Below the pieces are notes generated by a model. That model did not search any database. It saw nothing but the letters and a program-made list of their open reading frames with translations, and had not been told where the DNA came from. 41,203 nucleotides of DNA from CAZAGA01 sp041912175 (lineage in GTDB: Bacteria; Chloroflexota; Anaerolineae; Anaerolineales; UBA4823). The first letter of the stretch is position 1; every line of letters begins with the position of its first letter. The DNA is taken from NCBI GenBank assembly GCA_041912175.1, contig JAYRNN010000022.1:1-41203 (forward strand), written 5' to 3'. Position numbers and translations under genes: made by a program. Positions 1 through 7,590 of this stretch are shown here, piece after piece.

Positions 1-104
1 CTGGCTTCCCAGACCTCTTTCTTCAGGCGGCCGACGGCGTTGTCCTCGAAGAACAGGTCTGGCTGGTCGGTGGGGAGAAATCCTACGGGTGCAGTGGTTA
101 ACAT
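1..104 (-). CDS. Unknown protein, N-terminal fragment (cut by window edge)
   Basis: Only the first 34 codons are inside the window, starting MLTTAPVGFLPTDQPDLFFE. The ATG at 102-104 is preceded by a good ribosome binding site (AGGAGC, about 7 nt upstream), so the start is credible. It lies 17 nt after the glcD stop on the same strand and is probably the next gene of the LacI-controlled operon. Too little is visible to assign a family. The acidic, Phe-rich N-terminus and the stretch NAVGRLKKEVWEA show no signal peptide or membrane segment. Confidence 0.6.
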   Translation of the reverse strand, partial: MLTTAPVGFLPTDQPDLFFEDNAVGRLKKEVWEA

Positions 105-121
105 AGCTGTGCTCCTTCGTT

Positions 122-1504
122 TTAATCTGGAAATATCTTTCCGGGGTTCAAGATGTTGAGCGGGTCTAAGGCCGCTTTGATTCTTTTCTGAATATCGATC
201 GATGTGCTGCCGAGGGCGCCGGCGATATACGGCCGCTTCAATGCCCCCACGCCGTGCTCGCCAGATAAGACGCCGCCGAGGCGCAGGGCAAACTCAAATT
301 CTTCGGCGACCATCGCCTCGACCGTGTTCCACTGGGCGGGGTCGCGTTTGTCGAACAGGATGTTGGGGTGCAAATTGCCGTCGCCGGCATGGCCGAAGAT
401 AACGATCGGCAGGCCGTATTTGGCGCTGAGCGCTTTTAATTGGCGCACCGCTTCGGGGATGGCGCTGCGCGGGACGGTGATATCCTCGCCGAGCTTATTC
501 GGCGCTTTGCGCGCCAGGGCCGGAGAGACCGAGCGGCGCGCCTTCCATAGGCTGGCGCGCTCCGCTTCATCCTGGGCGACCTTGACCCCCCGGGCGCCGC
601 TGGCGTGGCAGATGGCGGCGATGGCTTCGATCTCCCGCCGCACGGCTGCTGCCTCGGCGCCGTCGCTTTCGATAAGCAGAACCGCTTCCACATCCAGCGG
701 CAGTCCCAGGCCCATCGCTTCTTCGATGCAGGCGATGGCGGTCGCGTCCATCAGCTCGAGGGCGGCGGGGACGATCCCCGCTGCCAGGATCGCATTCACC
801 GTGCGCGAGGCATCATCCAGAACGGGAAATTCGACCAGGGCGGTAGCGGCAGCCTGCGGTTTGGCCACCAGGCGCAGCAGGGCTTCGGTGATAATGCCCA
901 GCGTGCCTTCAGAGCCGGTGAACAGCGCATTCAGGTCATAACCGACGACGTCTTTGATTGTTTTGCTGCCTGTGCTTAAAATTCGCCCATCAGCGAGCAC
1001 CACGGTCAGGCCGAGGACGTAATCGCCGGTGACGCCGTATTTCAAGCAGCGCGGCCCGCCGGCATTGCAGGCAATATTCCCGCTGATAGTGGAATGCTTG
1101 ATGCTGGACGGATCCGGCGGGTAGAACAGGCCGATTTTTTCGACAGCAGTTTGCAAATCGGCGGTGACCACCCCGGCCTCGACGCGGGCGGTGGCATTGG
1201 CCGGATCGATCTCCAGGATGCGGTTCATCCGGGTCAGCGAAAGCACAATCCCGCCGTGGAACGGCACCGCGGCGGCAGCCAACCCCGAGCCCATCCCGCG
1301 GGGTACCAGCGGGATACGCTGGCGACCCGCCAGCAGAGCCACCTGGCTGATCTGTTCGGCGTTGCGCGGTAGGACGACCACCTCGGGAGTATGCTCGGCG
1401 AAGGCGCCGTCATAGCTGTAGACGGCTAAATCTTCGGGAGCGGCGAGCACGCCATCCTTGCCGATGATTTGTTCCAGCTCGGTAATTGTGTTTTTATCTA
1501 TCAT
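122..1504 (-). CDS. glcD: FAD-linked glycolate/D-lactate-type oxidase subunit GlcD
   Basis: Flavin dehydrogenase oxidising a 2-hydroxy acid (glycolate, D-lactate or similar) and passing electrons to the partner GlcF. The N-terminal half is a PCMH-type FAD-binding domain: PRNAEQISQV, the glycine-rich PRGMGSGLAAAA, CLKYGVTGDYVLG, and DVVGYDLNALFTGSEGTLG. The C-terminal half is an FAD-oxidase C domain with FGHAGDGNLHPN and SGEHGVG, which in this family carry substrate- and metal-binding histidines. At 460 aa it has the usual GlcD length. I start at the ATG at 1504 rather than the in-frame TTG at 1525. The start overlaps the end of glcF by 11 nt, indicating translational coupling. The exact hydroxy acid cannot be read from sequence; the context of sugar-acid genes leaves open an aldonate-type substrate. 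Confidence 0.9.
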   Translation of the reverse strand: MIDKNTITELEQIIGKDGVLAAPEDLAVYSYDGAFAEHTPEVVVLPRNAEQISQVALLAGRQRIPLVPRGMGSGLAAAAVPFHGGIVLSLTRMNRILEIDPANATARVEAGVVTADLQTAVEKIGLFYPPDPSSIKHSTISGNIACNAGGPRCLKYGVTGDYVLGLTVVLADGRILSTGSKTIKDVVGYDLNALFTGSEGTLGIITEALLRLVAKPQAAATALVEFPVLDDASRTVNAILAAGIVPAALELMDATAIACIEEAMGLGLPLDVEAVLLIESDGAEAAAVRREIEAIAAICHASGARGVKVAQDEAERASLWKARRSVSPALARKAPNKLGEDITVPRSAIPEAVRQLKALSAKYGLPIVIFGHAGDGNLHPNILFDKRDPAQWNTVEAMVAEEFEFALRLGGVLSGEHGVGALKRPYIAGALGSTSIDIQKRIKAALDPLNILNPGKIFPD

Positions 1505-2744
1505 AGGCCTGATCCAAAAGCTCAATCGGATGCACCACCTGGACGGCCAGCCCGCGCTTGCGCACGCCGACGTTGAGCTGCATCTGGCAGCCGGGGCAGC
1601 CGGAAGCGATCATTTCTGCCCGGGCGCCGGCCAGGTTATCCATTTTGCGCTCGAGCACCTTAAGCGAGGTGTGGTAGTGGGTGATGAGCTGGCTGCCGGC
1701 CGACCCGCAGCACCAATCTGCTTCGGGCATCTCGACAAGCTCGAGCCCGTCGATCAACTTCAGGATTTCCCGTGGCTGTTTCCACACTCCCTGGCCGCGG
1801 CGTAGGTGGCATGGATCGTGATAGGTGACGCGGGCTTCAATCCGCCGGGATGGTTTTTCGAGGGGGAGGGCGGCCAGGAACTCGCTCACATCGCGGACCT
1901 TATCGCTGAATGCATTTGCTCGTTCGGCCCAATCCGGGTCATTTCTGAGCAACTGAGCGTATTTCTTGAGGGTCGAGCCGCAGGTGGCGCAGTCGGTGAT
2001 GACAAATTCCATCCCGGCCTGTTCAAACAAGATGATATTGTGGCGGGCCTGTTCCAAGACCAGCTCCAGGCGGCCATAGCCAAGGGCGGGCATCCCGCAG
2101 CACACCGTTTCCCGCGGGGTGATCACGGTGCAGCCATTGCGCGCCAGGACGCGGATCGTCGCTGCGCTCTGGTCGGCGAATAGCAAGTTTTGAGCGCAGC
2201 CCAAGAAATAGCCCACCCGGCTGCGACTGGAGCCGGTCGCCGGGGTGGTTTCCGGCAGCGAGGGACGCAGCGGGCGCTGCGGCAGTCGCGGCAACATGGC
2301 TTCCATATCGCCGATCTGAGCCGGCAGCAGCCGGCCTAAACCAAGGACGGCGGCCAGGCGGCGCAGCCCCAGCCGCTGGTACAGTCGCAGCGGCAGGGTG
2401 GCCAACTCACTGCGCTCCGGCCGGGCGATGAGCCCGCCAAAAAGGGCCCGCTTCCAGGCGGTGGGATGTGCCTGCTCCTGCAGCCGGCGCATATCCACGG
2501 CGAGGTCTGCCGGGCGGATGCCGACCGGGCAGGCTTCGTTGCAGGCCAGACAGGCAAAGCACCCGTACATTTGCTCGATCAGGTTGGGGCCGATTTCCAG
2601 CTCGCCTTCCAACCCTTTGCGGATCAACGCCACCCGGCCGCGCGGCGAAGCCGTCTCGCTGAGCGATTCGCGATAAGTGGGGCAGACTGACAGGCACAAC
2701 CCGCAGCGGATGCAGTTCAGGTATTCGCTCTCATCCAATTTCAC
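1494..2744 (-). CDS. glcF: Glycolate oxidase iron-sulfur subunit GlcF
   Basis: Iron-sulfur electron-transfer partner of GlcD. Two ferredoxin-like CxxCxxCxxxCP clusters are visible at Cys11/14/17/21 and Cys62/65/68/72, each expected to bind [4Fe-4S]. Two CCG-type cysteine-rich domains follow (VCCGMPALGYG and WCCGSAGSQ), as in GlcF, LutA and HdrB proteins. At 416 aa it has the normal length. The start is a GTG at 2744 with AAGGT just upstream; no in-frame ATG is nearby. It overlaps the 3' end of the preceding IolG-like gene by 14 nt and the start of glcD by 11 nt, so the three are translationally coupled. Electrons probably pass to the quinone pool, but this is family knowledge only. Confidence 0.9.
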   Translation of the reverse strand: MKLDESEYLNCIRCGLCLSVCPTYRESLSETASPRGRVALIRKGLEGELEIGPNLIEQMYGCFACLACNEACPVGIRPADLAVDMRRLQEQAHPTAWKRALFGGLIARPERSELATLPLRLYQRLGLRRLAAVLGLGRLLPAQIGDMEAMLPRLPQRPLRPSLPETTPATGSSRSRVGYFLGCAQNLLFADQSAATIRVLARNGCTVITPRETVCCGMPALGYGRLELVLEQARHNIILFEQAGMEFVITDCATCGSTLKKYAQLLRNDPDWAERANAFSDKVRDVSEFLAALPLEKPSRRIEARVTYHDPCHLRRGQGVWKQPREILKLIDGLELVEMPEADWCCGSAGSQLITHYHTSLKVLERKMDNLAGARAEMIASGCPGCQMQLNVGVRKRGLAVQVVHPIELLDQAYDR

Positions 2745-3744
2745 TTACCTTAACCGGCCGGTTCTCATGATAGGACTTCCACGCCGCGTAGCCGAGCACG
2801 ACCGCAGCGCGGCCATCGGCTCCGCTGGTGGGGGTCGGCAGGTCGTCGCGCATGCATTCGATGAACTGGCGGACTTCCTCGACATAACAGGGCGCATAGC
2901 GCTGCATGAAGAAAAACGGTGGGCGGGCCGAGTGAAAACCATCCGGGTCGCCCATCTTGATTGTTGATTCACTTTCGTTCTCAGCCATAGCCGTGCCGTT
3001 GGCGCAAAATACTTCCAGGCGCTGGTCGTAACCGTAGACCGCTTTGCGGCTGTTGTCGATGGCGCCTACCGCGCCGTTGGTGAACTTAAGCGTGACGATG
3101 TTTGTATCGATGTCGCCGAATTCGTGTAACGCTGGTTCGAGCAGTACTCCGCCGAGAGCGTACACTTCTTCCACCTCGCCCACCTGGAAGCGCGCCATAT
3201 CAAAATCGTGAATGGTCATATCGAGGAACATCCCACCCGAAACGCGCATGAATTCCAGGGCGGGGAAATTGGGATCCCGGTTGGTGATGCGCAGGATGCA
3301 CGGCCGGCCGAGTTCTCCCGAGGCGACGATTTCACGCACCCGTTGGAAGCTTTTGTCAAACCGGCGGTTGAAGCCCACCTGTAGTTTGACCCCGGCTTTT
3401 TCGACTTCGGCCAGGGCATCATCGATATCGGCGAGATCGAGGGCGAGCGGCTTCTCGCAGAAGATATGCTTTCCCGCTCGGGCAGCGTCTTTCATGATGA
3501 AAGCATGGGTGTTTGTGCTGGCGGCGATTAAGATGGCTTCGATTTCCTCATCCGCCAGCAGCTCGTGATAGTCTCTTGCCACGCGTACGATGCCGCATTC
3601 TTCGGCGACAGCTTGCGCCACTTCCAGGCGGATATCGCAAATAGCCACGAGATTTGCTTCCGGGATCAGGCTGGCAATATTGCGCACGTGGACGCTGCCC
3701 ATCCGCCCGGTACCGATCACGGCAAGGTTTATTTTTCTGTTCAT
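2731..3744 (-). CDS. Gfo/Idh/MocA oxidoreductase, inositol 2-dehydrogenase-like (IolG type)
   Basis: NAD(P)-dependent dehydrogenase of 337 aa. The N-terminal Rossmann fold has IGTGRMG (10-16), and the hallmark EKP is at 97-99. The catalytic-region motif FLDMTIHDFDMARF places Asp175 and His179 where B. subtilis IolG has its catalytic Asp/His pair. GDIDTN, IDNSRKAVYGYDQR and the C-terminal half also follow the classical IolG pattern closely, so a cyclic polyol or sugar substrate oxidised at a secondary alcohol is likely. The context (uronate epimerase, alcohol dehydrogenase, GlcDF) points to a sugar or sugar-acid route, and no other iol genes are here, so I leave the symbol blank. Its start is one nucleotide downstream of the stop of the alcohol dehydrogenase gene. 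Confidence 0.85.
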   Translation of the reverse strand: MNRKINLAVIGTGRMGSVHVRNIASLIPEANLVAICDIRLEVAQAVAEECGIVRVARDYHELLADEEIEAILIAASTNTHAFIMKDAARAGKHIFCEKPLALDLADIDDALAEVEKAGVKLQVGFNRRFDKSFQRVREIVASGELGRPCILRITNRDPNFPALEFMRVSGGMFLDMTIHDFDMARFQVGEVEEVYALGGVLLEPALHEFGDIDTNIVTLKFTNGAVGAIDNSRKAVYGYDQRLEVFCANGTAMAENESESTIKMGDPDGFHSARPPFFFMQRYAPCYVEEVRQFIECMRDDLPTPTSGADGRAAVVLGYAAWKSYHENRPVKVSEIG

Positions 3745-3745
3745 G

Positions 3746-4789
3746 TTACATCTTCATAACGATCTTCATCGCACTCTTGGGCTGGCGCTGCATCGTCTTG
3801 GGGTCCAATCCCAGACAGCCGAATGCTTCCAAGCCTTCTTCAAGTGGGATGACTTTGGTGAAGAAGGGCCCCATGTTCAGGCGGTGCTCCTGGAAGATGC
3901 GGATGGACGGCAGCATTGTGTTCTGGCCGAGATATAAACCGATGATCTTGGTCGCCCAGCGGGTGACCTCGTTGGGGATAATGCTGGCAGTGATGGACGA
4001 ATCCATGCCGAAAGGCAGCACCTTGCCGCCGGGGGTGATGCATTTGAGCGCCTGTTCGAGGGCGTTGCCGGTGGCTTCGATAACGATATCGGCTTTGCGC
4101 CCGTAGGTGAACTCGGTGATGTTCTTCTCAATGTCATCAACATGTGGGTTCCACACAGTCAGCTCGCACTGCCTGGCAATCTCGATCCGGAAGGGATCGA
4201 TTTCGGTTACAGCAACCTTGGCAGCGATGTTTTTGGCGAACTGGGCAAACAGATAGCCGATCGGGCCAAACCCCAGGATGAGCACATAATCATAAGGCAG
4301 CATGAGCAGGTGGTTCATCCCATTGACCACCGTCGCCAGCGTCTCGACCTGCGAACCGAGCACATCGTCGATTTCATCTGGCAGCAAGTAGCACTGCTTT
4401 TCAGGGACCAGGCAGTATTCGGCGTAACCGCCGTCGCGCATCACTCCGATCGCGTTCAATTTGATCTCGACGCACTGGCTGGTCAGGCCCATGCGGCAGA
4501 AGGAGCAGAACCCGCAGCGGATGTTGTTATCCACCGCTACCCGGTCGCCGATTTTAAAGTGGTGGACGTGGGAACCGACTTCGACAATCTCACCGCAAAA
4601 CTCATGCCCGAGCACTGTGTTGGGCTTGTAATGGTGCTTGCCTTCCAGGATCTTAACATCGGTGCCGCAGATGCCCACCCGGCTGATCTTGATCACGACA
4701 TCATCGGGATCCTTGACATGGGGGACGGCCCTTTCTTCCAGGACAAGCTGGCCGGCGGTTTTAAGAACGAGCGCTTTCATTTTTTCCAT
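3746..4789 (-). CDS. Zinc-dependent alcohol/polyol dehydrogenase (MDR family)
   Basis: Medium-chain dehydrogenase of 347 aa. Catalytic zinc ligands are visible as Cys41 (GICGTD) and the His62-Glu63 pair (GHEFCGE). The four structural-zinc cysteines are at 92, 95, 98 and 106. The NAD-binding glycine motif is GFGPIGYLFAQ. This is the sorbitol/threonine/L-gulonate dehydrogenase branch; the substrate cannot be fixed. I chose the ATG at 4789, not an upstream in-frame codon, because AAAGGAG sits 8 nt before it. A perfect 14-bp palindrome and a -10-like TATATT lie 33-64 bp upstream, so the gene can have its own LacI-controlled promoter as well as read-through from uxaE. It sits 1 nt ahead of the IolG-like gene. 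Confidence 0.88.
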   Translation of the reverse strand: MEKMKALVLKTAGQLVLEERAVPHVKDPDDVVIKISRVGICGTDVKILEGKHHYKPNTVLGHEFCGEIVEVGSHVHHFKIGDRVAVDNNIRCGFCSFCRMGLTSQCVEIKLNAIGVMRDGGYAEYCLVPEKQCYLLPDEIDDVLGSQVETLATVVNGMNHLLMLPYDYVLILGFGPIGYLFAQFAKNIAAKVAVTEIDPFRIEIARQCELTVWNPHVDDIEKNITEFTYGRKADIVIEATGNALEQALKCITPGGKVLPFGMDSSITASIIPNEVTRWATKIIGLYLGQNTMLPSIRIFQEHRLNMGPFFTKVIPLEEGLEAFGCLGLDPKTMQRQPKSAMKIVMKM

Positions 4790-4821
4790 GGTCTTTTTCT
4801 CCTTTGTTCCGATCTTGATCG

Positions 4822-4835
4822 TGCACACGTGTGCA
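4822..4835. promoter_or_regulatory. LacI-family operator (copy 2), upstream of the alcohol dehydrogenase gene
   Basis: Perfect palindrome TGCACACGTGTGCA, identical to the one at 7429-7442 before lacI. GATC-like flanks extend the symmetry. A minus-strand -10-like TATATT (4848-4853) ends 12 bp upstream, exactly the spacing seen at the lacI promoter. No good -35 is visible at the right distance (GCATAC at 17 bp), so promoter strength is uncertain. Confidence 0.75.
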
Positions 4836-4875
4836 TGATCGTCAAAAAATATAACCGGTGGGCGCTGTCAGTATG

Positions 4876-6375
4876 CTACCCTACCAACGGTTGTAAATGA
4901 CGGATAAAATGCTTTTTGATGTTTTCCGCATACGCCTCGGGATGGGCGCGCAGGATGGCCATGAAACGATCCGAGAAGCGCGGTTTGCCATCGCGGGCCA
5001 GGGCGGTCAGCACCGAACCGTAGGTGACATGCAGGATTTCGCGGGCGTGGAAATCATCCAGCAGCAGGGGCAGATCTTCATCGAACGGCAGACCATCCTT
5101 CCCATGGGATAGGTCAGCGCCTGCCTTGGCGATATCTGCCGAGACATGGTAGCTAGCCCGGTCGGTTTCATACCGCTGGCGAGCGAAAATGTATATTTCA
5201 CGGAATAGATCGACGTCGAGGGCGGCAAGGGTGCGTAAGGCTTCGAGATAGCTGGCGCCGGCAGTCTTGAGGTGAACCCGTCCGGGTGAAAGCCGGGCGG
5301 CAGTGGAATAGATGCTGAACTTGTCCGAGCCGGAGTGCAGGCTGAGTTTGTAACCGCCGAAATGGCGGGCAATGGCGGCGTGACCGGCGAAATCGGCGGC
5401 GAAAATGCTGAGATCGCCAATATAATCAACGCCTTTTTCGAAGCGGCCGACGTAGCGCGGCGCCAGGCTGACCCACTCCACTCCCAGCCGCTTAAGCTCG
5501 CTGGCGATGTAAACATGCTCGGCGTGCGAGGTGGGCTGGTCGGTTTCATCAACGGAGACTTCGAGCTCAAATAGGCGTTCCCCGCCCGATGTTGCCAGGT
5601 GGTGGTACATGGCGGCGACATGGGCGACCGCTCTACCGTACTTGACCGCCGCTTTGGTCAGGGTGGGCTCATCAAAATGGATTTTCAGCCCCTCGATGTC
5701 GAGGCTCTTACCAGATAAACCGCTGGGGCCAGGGCGATTTTCTGCCGGAAGGCGCTCGGCCAGCTCGCGCAGGGTGCTCGGCTCAGCCGTTTCGGCGCGG
5801 TTATCCACATGTGCGCCGGGGTCAATGGTGTAAAAAGTAAACCCGGCGGCAAGACAGCCGTCGATATCTGCGCTGGTCTTGAGATGATCGGCATCGGCGC
5901 CGGCGTCTCCCTGCCACCCCTCTTGGAAGCAGCCCCAGGTGGCATCGTCGATCACCTGCTGGGGGGTGCGCCCGGTGCGGGTCATCTCGCGAATCGACTG
6001 CTGGGCAAAGATCGGGGCAACCCCGCCGACCGCCTGGGCGGCGCGGACATGGCCTGGAGTGGCAAGCCCGATCCGGTCACCCAGCCCGGCCGAGGTGCGC
6101 GTGCCCAACAGGCGCGGCTGAAGCCAGCCCAGGCAAGCGCGCAGCGCGGCGGCATTCTGCGGGCTGAGCGGGCCGATCAGCAGGATCTGGCCATCCAGCT
6201 CTGAACATTCGCCTTCGAACCGATTAAGCGGGGCGGCCGGAGTAAGAGCCAGCACGGCCAGCTTTCGCCCGGTGGCAGTCTGCGCCAAACCGTATTCCAC
6301 GCCATCCTGGCAGACCAAAGCGCTTTGGTGAAAGGTGAGATTTGTTGAGCTAAGCTTCATTGGTTTTCGGCTCAT
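4876..6375 (-). CDS. uxaE: Tagaturonate/fructuronate epimerase UxaE
   Basis: Protein of 499 aa recognised as the UxaE family, first characterised in Thermotoga, which interconverts D-tagaturonate and D-fructuronate in the galacturonate branch of hexuronate catabolism. Family signatures visible in order are FAQQSIREMTRTGR, DDATWGCFQEGW, GADADHLK, the acidic SVDETDQPTS, LHSGSDKFSIY and HVKxAG-like HLKTAGASYLEA, ending with ILHVTYGSVL. His/Asp residues in GADADH and LHSGSDKF are probably metal and substrate ligands; this is inference. It starts 12 nt after the lacI stop on the same strand, so it is the first enzyme of the operon. The ATG at 6375 has only a weak RBS, and another ATG at 6360 is possible. 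Close relatives acting on other ketohexonates cannot be excluded. Confidence 0.85.
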   Translation of the reverse strand: MSRKPMKLSSTNLTFHQSALVCQDGVEYGLAQTATGRKLAVLALTPAAPLNRFEGECSELDGQILLIGPLSPQNAAALRACLGWLQPRLLGTRTSAGLGDRIGLATPGHVRAAQAVGGVAPIFAQQSIREMTRTGRTPQQVIDDATWGCFQEGWQGDAGADADHLKTSADIDGCLAAGFTFYTIDPGAHVDNRAETAEPSTLRELAERLPAENRPGPSGLSGKSLDIEGLKIHFDEPTLTKAAVKYGRAVAHVAAMYHHLATSGGERLFELEVSVDETDQPTSHAEHVYIASELKRLGVEWVSLAPRYVGRFEKGVDYIGDLSIFAADFAGHAAIARHFGGYKLSLHSGSDKFSIYSTAARLSPGRVHLKTAGASYLEALRTLAALDVDLFREIYIFARQRYETDRASYHVSADIAKAGADLSHGKDGLPFDEDLPLLLDDFHAREILHVTYGSVLTALARDGKPRFSDRFMAILRAHPEAYAENIKKHFIRHLQPLVG

Positions 6376-6387
6376 GGCTTCTATGGA

Positions 6388-7416
6388 TCAAACCAGGTCG
6401 GGAGGCAGAGCGGTCGAGCTGCGCACCAGCAGCCGGCCCTTGATCGTCTGGCTCTTGAGGCGCGGGCTGTTATTCTCAGACGTAGGTTTAAGCAGGTCCA
6501 GGATTAACCTGGCCGCTTCAGCCCCCAGGTATTCTTTCGGTTGGTCGAAAGTGGTCAGCGGGGGGTTGGTGTAGGCCGAAAAAATAATGTTGTCAAACCC
6601 GGTCACCGAACAGTCCTGTGGGACGCGGATGCCCTGGGCCTGGAGCCCCTGGAGCACGCCAACCGCCATCATATCGTTGAAGCACACCAGTGCGGTCGGC
6701 CGCTCAGCCAGGCTGAGAAACGGCGCCAGGCCGGCCAGGCCGTCCTTCGGACTGCCGCCGGATACCTGTCCGATCAACTCGGCTGGGACTGGCAGACCCG
6801 CAGCTTCCATTTCTTGCTGAAATCCCGACAGCCGGTCGAGAGTGGTCCGGCCGGAGAGAAAATTGCCCAGGTAGGCGATCCGCCGGTGGCCTAGCTCGAT
6901 GAGATGTCGGGTGAGCTGGCGGCTGCCATCGACATCGTCATGATAGATCGAAAAGCGATAATCATCGGCGGCCTGGTTGTTAACCACCACGATGGGAGCA
7001 CCGTGTTCCAGCAGCAGCCGGCTTTGATTGGTGCTGAATGAAGATGAGCAGATGATGAAACCGTCGACCCGGTGCTCGCGCATTACCTGGACGACGGACC
7101 GTTCGCGTTCAGTATCATTTTGGGATGATGAAATAAATAAGCTGTAGCCGGCCTGCTGGGCCACATTCTCGATCCCCTGCAGGATTTTGCTAAAGAAAGG
7201 GTCGTCAATATTGCTGAGGATCACCCCGAGGGCCTTGGTTTGGTGAGTTTTCAGGCTACGTGCGGCTGCACTGGGGTGATAGCCCATCTCCTGGGCGAGG
7301 CGGCGGACGCGCTCGGTGGTTACAGAAGAGATCAGGGGGTTGCCGCGTAAGGCGCGCGAAACTGTGGAGTGGGAAACTTCGGCTCGTTTGGCAATATCTT
7401 TAATGGTAGTAGACAT
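6388..7416 (-). CDS. LacI-family transcriptional regulator
   Basis: Regulator of 342 aa with a classical N-terminal LacI helix-turn-helix (TIKDIAKRAEVSHSTVSRAL, followed by a hinge helix around SAAARSLKTHQT). A periplasmic-binding-protein-like effector domain follows (LGVILSNIDDPFFSKILQGI, then VDGFIICSSS and the C-terminal TTFDQPKEYLGAEAARLILDLL). I use the ATG at 7416, since the DNA-binding domain begins immediately after it; the longer frame from 7443 would translate the operator itself. A strong promoter and a perfect palindrome lie directly upstream, indicating autorepression. The effector is probably a sugar acid or an intermediate of the downstream uxaE/dehydrogenase pathway. Confidence 0.93.
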   Translation of the reverse strand: MSTTIKDIAKRAEVSHSTVSRALRGNPLISSVTTERVRRLAQEMGYHPSAAARSLKTHQTKALGVILSNIDDPFFSKILQGIENVAQQAGYSLFISSSQNDTERERSVVQVMREHRVDGFIICSSSFSTNQSRLLLEHGAPIVVVNNQAADDYRFSIYHDDVDGSRQLTRHLIELGHRRIAYLGNFLSGRTTLDRLSGFQQEMEAAGLPVPAELIGQVSGGSPKDGLAGLAPFLSLAERPTALVCFNDMMAVGVLQGLQAQGIRVPQDCSVTGFDNIIFSAYTNPPLTTFDQPKEYLGAEAARLILDLLKPTSENNSPRLKSQTIKGRLLVRSSTALPPDLV

Positions 7417-7428
7417 TTCAATCACCGC

Positions 7429-7442
7429 TGCACACGTGTGCA
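7429..7442. promoter_or_regulatory. LacI-family operator (copy 1), upstream of lacI
   Basis: Perfect palindrome TGCACACGTGTGCA located 12 bp before the lacI ATG and 12 bp after its -10 box, so it covers about +6 to +19 of the transcript. LacI-family operators are typically such even palindromes with a central CG. The identical sequence recurs at 4822-4835. Confidence 0.85.
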
Positions 7443-7454
7443 TGACCTGAAATT

Positions 7455-7483
7455 AGTTTACTAAAGGATGGTCTAAAAGTCAA
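7455..7483 (-). promoter_or_regulatory. sigma-70-type promoter of the lacI-uxaE operon
   Basis: On the minus strand, TTGACT (7478-7483) is separated by exactly 17 bp from TAAACT (7455-7460). The likely transcription start is near 7448, just ahead of the palindromic operator. Confidence 0.75.
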
Positions 7484-7502
7484 CCCTTTTCTGAAAGAAT
7501 AC

Positions 7503-7531
7503 TTGCATTAATTTATAAAATGTTGTAAAAT
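7503..7531 (+). promoter_or_regulatory. Promoter of transcription unit 1 (HAD-cpPGM-kinases)
   Basis: TTGCAT (7503-7508), a 17-bp spacer, and TAAAAT (7526-7531). The preceding GAAAGAAT (7493-7500) is also conserved at the second copy of this promoter (12394-12401). The predicted start is at about 7538, inside the operator that follows. Confidence 0.75.
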
Positions 7532-7537
7532 GACGAA

Positions 7538-7555
7538 ATGAAAGTAAATTTTCAT
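7538..7555. promoter_or_regulatory. Putative RpiR operator, copy 1
   Basis: Inverted repeat ATGAAA-N6-TTTCAT (ATGAAAGTAAATTTTCAT) beginning 6 bp after the -10 box. The same repeat with identical spacing to its promoter lies before the rpiR gene at 12439-12456. Overlap with the transcription start suggests repression. Confidence 0.75.
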
Positions 7556-7590
7556 AATAATAAATTATGCAAGTCCGGAAGGGGTTTTTG

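Noticed and set aside
4866..4871. CTGACA as -35 box for an internal promoter before the alcohol dehydrogenase gene.
   Set aside because: The spacing to the TATATT box is only 12 bp, too short for sigma-70; the -10-like element is mentioned only because of its fixed distance to the operator.
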